The position numbers were made by a program, and so were the translations under genes. DNA of 64,000 nucleotides, taken from NCBI RefSeq assembly GCF_004364635.1, contig NZ_SOAX01000002.1:1-64000 (forward strand), written 5' to 3'. Under the pieces are notes generated by a model. The model ran no database searches, had not been told where the DNA came from, and saw nothing but the letters and a program-made list of their open reading frames with translations. The stretch comes from Halospina denitrificans (GTDB lineage: Bacteria > Pseudomonadota > Gammaproteobacteria > Pseudomonadales > Oleiphilaceae). Below are positions 58,314 to 64,000 of this stretch, piece after piece; position 1 is the stretch's first letter, and each line of letters starts with the position of its first letter.

Positions 58314-59696
58314 CTACCCGGTAAAGAAGGCAAGGAGGCCGGTGGCGTTCAGGAAAATAAAGAGTACCGCTGCCGGCGCCACAAAACGCGTCACATACAG
58401 CCAGAGCAGGAACAGGTTGTGGTGATGGTGCGTATCGAGCTCCGAGGCAACAGTGTGGGTCCGCATCATCCAGCCAACAAAGAAGGCCATGAAGAGGCCG
58501 CCGAGCGGAAGCAGGATGTTGCTGGAGACGTATTCCACCGAGTCAAAGATGCTCTTCTCCGGCAGCAGGGTAACCCCCGACCAGATATTGAGAGACAGCC
58601 CACAGGCCGCACCCAGCAGCCAGATCAGGAAGGCGATTATGGCCGCGGACTTGACGCGGCTCCCGCCTGTGGACTCAGTCAGGTAGGCCACCGAGGGCTC
58701 AAGCAGGGACATGCCCGAGGTAATGGCCGCGACGGAGAGCAGGACGAAGAAGACAATACCCAGAAGCAGGCCCAGCGGAATCTCACCAAAGACGATGGGC
58801 AGGGTCACGAAAACCAGCCCCGGACCCTCGCCCGGTTCCATGCCGACGGTGAAGACGATGGGGAAGATAGCAAGGCCAGCCAGAAGTGCCGTCAGCGTAT
58901 CCATACCCACGATCCAGCCCGTGCTGACCGGGATCGAATTTTCCTGGGGCAGATAGGCGCCATAGACCATGATCGCGCCCATGCCCAGGCTCAGGGTAAA
59001 GAAGGCCTGCCCCAGCGCTTTCAGGAAAACGCTGGCGTCAATCACGCTGAAGTCGGGGGTTGCCAGGAACGTCATTGCCTCGCCGAACCCTTCTGTGGTC
59101 ATCCCGTACAGGACCAGGCCCACCAGCAGAAGGAAGAGCAACGGCATCAGAAGGGTAACGGCACGCTGAAGCCCGCGCTTGACCCCGGCGGCCACAATGC
59201 CAAACAGGATCACCATGAAAACCGTATGCCAGACAAGAACGGACCCCGGACTTGCGACCAGGCCCTCAAAGAGAGAGGAGGCCGCATCGGAGGAAATCCC
59301 ACTGAACCCACCCTTCAGGGCCTCAAAGGTATAGAACAGCGACCAGCCGCCGACGACGCTGTAAAAGGACAGAATAAGAAAGCCGGCAATGACGCCCATC
59401 CAGCCAATCAACGACCACTTCTGGGAAATCCCCTCATCACGGGCGACCAAGCGAAGACTGTTGATCGGGCTGCGCCGGCCCTTGCGGCCGATGGTTACCT
59501 CGGCAATCATGATCGGAAGGCCCACGAGCAGGATGCAGGCCAGATAGAGAATAATAAACGCGGACCCGCCGTTTTCCCCAACCAGATACGGAAAACGCCA
59601 GAGGTTCCCCAGCCCAACGGCCGAGCCTGTCGCGGCAAGTATGAAAATGAGGCCGCTGGACCACTCACCATGTACCGAACTGCGCTTTTCAGTCAT
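58314..59696 (-). CDS. Sodium-dependent transporter (NSS/SNF family)
   Basis: This 460-residue protein has twelve predicted helices. TM1 carries the NSS signature AATGSAVGLGNLWRFPYLVGENGG, with sodium- and substrate-binding residues (given here as a family motif), and TM6 the SLGMGAIMVYGAYLP segment. Family members take up amino acids or related compounds with sodium. A start at 59696 gives the proper N-terminus; the frame is open slightly further. It lies downstream of cysQ on the same strand, 83 nt away. Confidence 0.9.
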   Translation of the reverse strand: MTEKRSSVHGEWSSGLIFILAATGSAVGLGNLWRFPYLVGENGGSAFIILYLACILLVGLPIMIAEVTIGRKGRRSPINSLRLVARDEGISQKWSLIGWMGVIAGFLILSFYSVVGGWSLFYTFEALKGGFSGISSDAASSLFEGLVASPGSVLVWHTVFMVILFGIVAAGVKRGLQRAVTLLMPLLFLLLVGLVLYGMTTEGFGEAMTFLATPDFSVIDASVFLKALGQAFFTLSLGMGAIMVYGAYLPQENSIPVSTGWIVGMDTLTALLAGLAIFPIVFTVGMEPGEGPGLVFVTLPIVFGEIPLGLLLGIVFFVLLSVAAITSGMSLLEPSVAYLTESTGGSRVKSAAIIAFLIWLLGAACGLSLNIWSGVTLLPEKSIFDSVEYVSSNILLPLGGLFMAFFVGWMMRTHTVASELDTHHHHNLFLLWLYVTRFVAPAAVLFIFLNATGLLAFFTG

Positions 59697-59779
59697 TGCT
59701 GAGCCCTTCCTCTGATTATCATTTTTTGAATGTCGAGTGATCGGCAAACCCTATCCGGTCTGCAACTTGCAATCAATAC

Positions 59780-60547
59780 TCAGACCGGCTCATACCAGGG
59801 GCCCGCCGCCACAAAATGCGGATTGTGCACGTCTTCCTTGCCATAGCGAAGCGGCGTTCCCTCAAACGTCAGCACACGGCCCCCGGCCGCCTCCAGGACC
59901 GCCTGCGCGGCGCCCGTATCCCACTCACAGGTCGGCCCGATGCGCGGATAGATATCGGCTTCGCCTTCGGCAATACGGCAGAACTTGAGCGAGCTCCCCG
60001 CCTGCACCAGCCGATGCGGCCCAAGCCCTTCAATGAACCGCTCCGTCTCCTCGTTCATATGGTTCTTGCTCGCCACCACGCGCTTCTCCTCCGGCGGATC
60101 CATCACCCGAAGCCGCTCCTCCTCGCGGCCCCGACGCCGGAAAGCCCCGGACGTCGCCGTACCCCAGTACTCCAGCCCCAGGGCGGGCACCGTCACAATC
60201 CCAAGCACAGGCACACCGTCCTCGATCAACGCAATATTGACCGTGAACTCCCCCGTCTGGTTAATAAAATCCTTGGTCCCATCAATCGGATCCACAAGCC
60301 AGAATGCCTCCCAATTGCGGCGCTCCTCCCAGGACACCTCCGCCTCTTCGGACAGGATCGGGTACTGAACATCAAGGCCCTTCAACCCCTCCACAATGCG
60401 GTGATGGGACGCCATATCCGCCTCCGTCAGCGGACTGTCATCCGCCTTCTGCGTCACCTCATAACCATGGTGATAAAACCTCATGATGTCCTCGCCCGCG
60501 CGCGCGGCGATCTCAAGCAATTCGGGAACAAGCGCGTCGTAGTTCAT
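59780..60547 (-). CDS. cysQ: 3'(2'),5'-bisphosphate nucleotidase CysQ
   Basis: This 255-residue protein belongs to the inositol-monophosphatase superfamily. Metal-binding motifs are visible: LSEEAE, WLVDPIDGTKDF and the later CEWDTGAAQAVLEAAGG. CysQ degrades 3'-phosphoadenosine 5'-phosphate made during sulfate assimilation. Length and motifs match CysQ better than SuhB. The gene is divergent from lipA; hairpin copy 3 lies between them. Confidence 0.92.
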   Translation of the reverse strand: MNYDALVPELLEIAARAGEDIMRFYHHGYEVTQKADDSPLTEADMASHHRIVEGLKGLDVQYPILSEEAEVSWEERRNWEAFWLVDPIDGTKDFINQTGEFTVNIALIEDGVPVLGIVTVPALGLEYWGTATSGAFRRRGREEERLRVMDPPEEKRVVASKNHMNEETERFIEGLGPHRLVQAGSSLKFCRIAEGEADIYPRIGPTCEWDTGAAQAVLEAAGGRVLTFEGTPLRYGKEDVHNPHFVAAGPWYEPV

Positions 60548-60692
60548 ATCCGGTGTCCATCGCTGCCGTTTTCAGTGGGCGGAATTGTGGCGTCACCAGC
60601 CGGCCGAGTCCACCCACCCGCGATTTTTGGTGCCAAATTCGTTACAATGTTGATCACTTCCCAATCGATCATCCCGCTGCACGATGATGGAT
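60548..60692. other. cysQ upstream region
   Basis: Non-coding DNA before hairpin copy 3. The full cysQ-lipA gap is about 300 bases and includes the hairpin. It should hold both divergent promoters; on the forward strand ttcgttacaatgttgatc near 60650 has a weak -10-like element (tacaat). Confidence 0.35.
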
Positions 60693-60802
60693 AGGGGGTT
60701 CCGGCCACTTTCTCCGGGAAGCTCTGAGGCCATGGATGGCCGAAGCGCAGCGTACAGGGATGTATTCATAGCGATTCCCGGAGAAAGTGGCCGGAACCCC
60801 CT
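60693..60802. repeat. Long perfect hairpin with conserved loop, copy 3
   Basis: A 28-nt arm (60693-60720) is perfectly complementary to 60775-60802. The 54-nt loop contains gaggccatggatggc, then cgaagcgcagcgtac and agggatgtattcatagcg, clearly related to the loops of copies 1 and 2 but with a different stem sequence (agggggttccgg and so on). It ends 46 nt before the lipA start and lies in the divergent gap between cysQ and lipA. No U-tract follows. Confidence 0.9.
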
Positions 60803-60848
60803 TTGCACGAAAGTTTCAGGCAGCGGACTCAACGGAGTATCGGTCCAC

Positions 60849-61889
60849 ATGAGTGATAGCCAGAAACCAAAAAGCGGCCAGAAATACCGCAGCGAACACG
60901 GCTTCGCCGCCATCAAGGACGGCCAGAAAGCCTCCCGCGCCCAGGAAGTCGAACGCACCCGCAAACCCTCCTGGCTGCGCGCCAGAATGCCCGGCGGCGA
61001 ACGCTTCGAACAGGTCAAGAAGAACGTCCACGAACACCGCCTGAGCACCGTCTGCGAAGAAAGCCACTGCCCCAACATGGGCGAATGCTGGAACAGCGGC
61101 ACCGCCACCATCATGGTCATGGGCTCCGTGTGCACCCGTGCCTGCCGCTTCTGCGCCGTCGACACCGGCAACCCCAAGGGCTGGCTCGACACCGAAGAGC
61201 CCGAAAACACCGCCCACTCCGTGGAAATGATGGGCCTGCGCTACATCGTGCTCACCTCCGTCGACCGGGACGACCTGGACGACTTCGGCGCCGGCCACTA
61301 CGCCGATTGCGTGCGCGCCATCAAGCGCCGCACCCCGCACGTCGCCGTGGAAGCCCTCACTCCGGATTTCGATAACATCCCGGAACACGTCGAAACCGTG
61401 GTTGATTCCGGCCTGGAAGTTTTCGCCCAGAACGTGGAAACCGTGGAACGGCTGACCGAGCGCGTCCGCGACCCCAGGGCCGGCTACAAGAAGACCCTGG
61501 ATGTGCTGGAGCACGCCAAGAAGCACAACCCCAAGGTCATCACCAAGACCAGCCTGATGCTGGGCCTCGGCGAGACCGAGGATGAAGTACTGAAGACCAT
61601 GGATGACCTGCGCGCCATCGGCGTCGACATCGTTACCTTCGGCCAGTACCTGCAGCCCACGCGCAACCACCTGCCCGTGGAACGCTGGGTGACGCCGGAG
61701 GAATTCGAGTGGTATCGGGAAAAGGGTCTGGAGAAGGGTTTCCTGGAAGTGCCTTCCGGCCCCATGGTCCGCTCCAGCTACCGCGCGGACCGCGTGTTCG
61801 AGAAGAACAACCTGGGACTCTCGGAAACACCGGAAGTGCCCGGCAGCGAGCCGGACCCGAACATCATCCCGGTCAGGACGGTAGGCTGA
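60849..61889 (+). CDS. lipA: Lipoyl synthase
   Basis: This 346-residue radical-SAM enzyme inserts sulfur into octanoyl groups. The N-terminal auxiliary cluster Cys residues lie in [15 protein letters not shown] and the radical-SAM cluster in [27 protein letters not shown] and the C-terminal [12 protein letters not shown] are LipA signatures. The frame is open upstream through hairpin copy 3, but ATG at 60849 gives the family N-terminus. It converges on leuA with a 10-nt gap. No lipB is adjacent, unlike in many gammaproteobacteria. Confidence 0.96.
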   Translation: MSDSQKPKSGQKYRSEHGFAAIKDGQKASRAQEVERTRKPSWLRARMPGGERFEQVKKNVHEHRLSTVCEESHCPNMGECWNSGTATIMVMGSVCTRACRFCAVDTGNPKGWLDTEEPENTAHSVEMMGLRYIVLTSVDRDDLDDFGAGHYADCVRAIKRRTPHVAVEALTPDFDNIPEHVETVVDSGLEVFAQNVETVERLTERVRDPRAGYKKTLDVLEHAKKHNPKVITKTSLMLGLGETEDEVLKTMDDLRAIGVDIVTFGQYLQPTRNHLPVERWVTPEEFEWYREKGLEKGFLEVPSGPMVRSSYRADRVFEKNNLGLSETPEVPGSEPDPNIIPVRTVG

Positions 61890-61899
61890 CGCCCGACCG

Positions 61900-63576
61900 T
61901 CACATCACCGCGCTGGTGTCCACCACGCTGGCGTTGACGCAGCGCGCCACCGAGGACAGCAGCGCCTGCAGCGTTGCCGAGGTGGTGTCTTCCGCCAGGG
62001 CCGCCGCGCTGTAGACCTCGCCGTCCACCTGGATACGGATGCAAGCCAGCGCGTTGGCACTGGTCCCCTCACCCAGCGCAAACTCATCGTAGGCCTCCAC
62101 GGCCACCGTCACATCGTGGCGTTCCTGGAGCGCGGCCACAACGGCTTCCACGGCACCCTGCCCGGAGCCCTTGAGCTCGGTACGCTCACCATTGCCCACA
62201 ACAACCGAGGCTCGAACGCCGTCATCGGTGCGGTGCAGGTCATAGGTGTGCAGCGTCCAGCCCTTGGGCACCTGCAGGTAGTCCCGCTCGAAGAGCTGGT
62301 GAATGGTATCCGAATCCACCTCACCGCCGGTGATCTCGGCTTCCTTCTGCACCACCTTCGCGAATTCAATCTGGAGCCAGCGCGGCAGGCTGATGCCGTA
62401 GTCGCGCTCCAGGACCATGGCCACGCCACCCTTGCCGGACTGGCTGTTGATCCGCACCACTTCCTCGTAACGGCGGCCAATGTCCTTGGGATCAATGGGC
62501 AGGTAGGCCACATTCCAGATGTCGCCCTCGCTGCGCTTGCCCATGCACTTGCGGATGGCGTCCTGGTGGCTGCCGGAGAAGGCCGTGAAGACCAGTTCGC
62601 CCGCCCAGGGGTGGCGCGGATGGGTGGCAATCTCCGTGCATGCTTCCACCACGTCCACAACCTCCGCCATGCCCGAGAGATCCACTTTCGGATCGATCCC
62701 CTGGGAGTAGAGGTTCATGGCGAAGGTCACCAGGTCCATGTTGCCGGTACGCTCACCGTTGCCCAGCAGCGTACCCTCGACACGGTCCGCGCCGGCCATG
62801 ATGGCCAGCTCCGCCGCCGCAACGGCGCAGCCCCGATCGTTGTGGGTATGCACGCTGAGATCAAAATGCTCGCGCTTCTGCACATGATCGCAGAACCATT
62901 CGATCTGATCCGCAAAGACGTTGGGGGTAGCCATTTCCACGGTGGCCGGCAGGTTGATGATCACATGCTGGCCCTGGTCGGGACGCCACACCTCGTTGAC
63001 GGCATCCACCACTTCAACCGCGTAATCCACCTCGGTGGTGGAGAAGCTTTCCGGGGAATACTGGAAGATCCATTCAGTGTCCGGATAGTTCTTCGCGTGG
63101 CGCTGCACTTCCTTCGCGCCGTCCACGGCAATCTGCTTGACCCCTTCCATGTCCATCTCGAACACCTGCTCGCGCTGGACGGTGGACGTTGAGTTGTAGA
63201 CGTGGACGATGGCGCGATGCACCCCATCAAGCGCCTCGTAGGACCGCTTGATCAGCTCCGGACGCGCCTGGGTGAGGATCTGGATGGTCACATCCTCGGG
63301 GATGCGATTCTCGGAAATCAGCTTGCGACAGAAATCGAAATCCGGCTGGCTCGCCGCCGGAAAGCCGATCTCGATCTGCTTGTATCCCAGCTTGACCAGC
63401 AGGTCGAACAGACGCTGCTTCTGGGAGATGTTCATGGGCTTGACCAGGGCCTGGTTCCCGTCGCGAAGGTCCACCGCCGAATAGATCGGTGCCTTCTCGA
63501 TGACCTGGTCCGGCCAGCGCCGATCGGTCTTGTTCAAGGGCTTGAACGGACGGTACTTACGATGATCAAACGCCAT
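61900..63576 (-). CDS. leuA: 2-isopropylmalate synthase
   Basis: This 558-residue enzyme makes 2-isopropylmalate from 2-ketoisovalerate and acetyl-CoA in leucine synthesis. The catalytic DRE-TIM segment VDLRDGNQAL, the metal-binding HTHNDRG and GNGERTGN motifs and the C-terminal LeuA allosteric domain (about 440-550) that binds leucine are present. It corresponds to the longer LeuA type (about 560 residues). ATG at 63576 follows agagagga. The gene is convergent with lipA, and its upstream region is shared with a probable Lrp-type regulator. Confidence 0.95.
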   Translation of the reverse strand: MAFDHRKYRPFKPLNKTDRRWPDQVIEKAPIYSAVDLRDGNQALVKPMNISQKQRLFDLLVKLGYKQIEIGFPAASQPDFDFCRKLISENRIPEDVTIQILTQARPELIKRSYEALDGVHRAIVHVYNSTSTVQREQVFEMDMEGVKQIAVDGAKEVQRHAKNYPDTEWIFQYSPESFSTTEVDYAVEVVDAVNEVWRPDQGQHVIINLPATVEMATPNVFADQIEWFCDHVQKREHFDLSVHTHNDRGCAVAAAELAIMAGADRVEGTLLGNGERTGNMDLVTFAMNLYSQGIDPKVDLSGMAEVVDVVEACTEIATHPRHPWAGELVFTAFSGSHQDAIRKCMGKRSEGDIWNVAYLPIDPKDIGRRYEEVVRINSQSGKGGVAMVLERDYGISLPRWLQIEFAKVVQKEAEITGGEVDSDTIHQLFERDYLQVPKGWTLHTYDLHRTDDGVRASVVVGNGERTELKGSGQGAVEAVVAALQERHDVTVAVEAYDEFALGEGTSANALACIRIQVDGEVYSAAALAEDTTSATLQALLSSVARCVNASVVDTSAVM

Positions 63577-63951
63577 GGCTTGTCCTCTCTGGATTATTTG
63601 CTTTCTGGCACAACGGCATACGGGCAAGCCCACTGGGCCTGCCCCGACCGCCGCGGCTCTATCGCGCTCCGTGGATCACACGTCTGCCGCGCTTTCAGAA
63701 GCTTTTGACTTCCGGTCCATGGTGACCCGGTTCGGCATCACCGGCGTCCCTGATGCGGGTCCGCCTTTCCGAAGGTCGCTCATCCTGCGGTAACAGGGAG
63801 GCTGCCCTTCGGGGACAGTCATACAATAACCAAATAACCGAGCAATGTGTTTGCGAATTTGTGGTGTTTTCGAATAATTACGCAATATAATGCTACTATT
63901 AACCATATATTCGGTGATGTATGGCTTACCCAAGAAAAAAGGCGTTATTCC
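63577..63951. other. leuA upstream region with possible leader ORF and hairpin
   Basis: About 375 bases between leuA and the forward gene at 63952. A hairpin at about 63629-63652 (gggcaagcc with ggcctgccc, one G-U pair) lies 50 nt before leuA. A 35-codon reverse-strand frame (63676-63783, starting MSDLRKGG) has no clear ribosome-binding site and is not Leu-rich. The right part is AT-rich, as expected for divergent promoters. No known riboswitch was recognised. Confidence 0.4.
63886..63891 (+). promoter_or_regulatory. -10 element for the gene at 63952
   Basis: A perfect TATAAT at 63886-63891 lies about 60 nt before the start codon at 63952, within AT-rich DNA; the -35 is weak. The surrounding sequence cgaataattacgcaata could hold Lrp-type operator half-sites. 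Confidence 0.5.
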
Positions 63952-64000
63952 ATGGCGAAAACGGACTCCGAACTGGTCCAGATTGACCGTATCGACCGCC
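63952..64000 (+). CDS. Start of probable Lrp/AsnC-family regulator (partial)
   Basis: The window ends 16 codons into this gene. The visible residues, MAKTDSELVQIDRIDR, match the usual N-terminus of Lrp/AsnC regulators, whose first conserved phrase is LDxIDRxIL. An Lrp-type protein divergent from leuA would suit leucine-responsive control of leucine synthesis. With only 16 residues the call is tentative. Confidence 0.45.
   Translation, partial: MAKTDSELVQIDRIDR

Overview
The window is GC-rich chromosomal DNA from a gammaproteobacterium. The evidence is the intact ruvC-ruvA-ruvB-ybgC-tolQ-tolR-tolA-tolB-pal-cpoB block, the divergent guaB/xseA pair, BamC and BepA, and a FabR-type repressor. Protein sequences such as AspRS, DUF2333 and a TIGR04219-type barrel look most like marine or halophilic bacteria related to Marinobacter; this placement is inference from memory, not a search. 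Nearly all of it is ordinary core genome with short intergenic gaps. There is no rRNA, CRISPR array, phage or intact transposon.

Layout. 0.4-10 kb: an MDR oxidoreductase, a DegV protein, a secreted lipase-like hydrolase, type II NADH dehydrogenase, a GST-like protein, a GNAT acetyltransferase and the zwf-edd pair. 10-15 kb: galU, a glycerate-kinase-like ATPase, a large RND/MMPL exporter and two small membrane proteins. 15-20 kb: a Fur-box-preceded operon of an unrecognised helical periplasmic protein plus an iron-type ABC importer. 20-34 kb: DUF2333, MFS, tRNA-Val, DASS symporter, UDP-glucuronate epimerase-like enzyme, barrel protein, purC, DUF4010, bamC-dapA-perM-tusA, bepA and nadA. 34-45 kb: two tRNA-Lys genes, Tol-Pal, RuvABC, yebC and aspS. 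45-53 kb: fabR, UDP-sugar genes, tadA, guaA, guaB and xseA. 53-64 kb: cspA, a large acyl-ACP-reductase-like protein, small redox and zinc-finger proteins, an NSS transporter, cysQ, lipA, leuA and the start of a probable Lrp-type regulator.

How the genes fit together. Sugar-nucleotide genes (galU, ugd, galE, UDP-glucuronate epimerase) point to surface polysaccharide. Envelope integrity is covered by Tol-Pal, BamC and BepA. zwf-edd gives the upper Entner-Doudoroff route, although eda is not in view. The iron importer is probably Fur-controlled.

The most unusual signal is a family of three long, perfect hairpins (4753-4883, 9932-10137, 60693-60802). Their apical loops share a conserved sequence of about 45 nt, while the 28-39 bp stems differ between copies yet stay perfectly self-complementary within each copy. 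They sit only between genes and lack a U-tract. The second candidate is the 695-residue protein at 53872-55959, whose C-terminal half resembles cyanobacterial acyl-ACP reductase, including the catalytic cysteine, but which carries an extra N-terminal half that I cannot assign.
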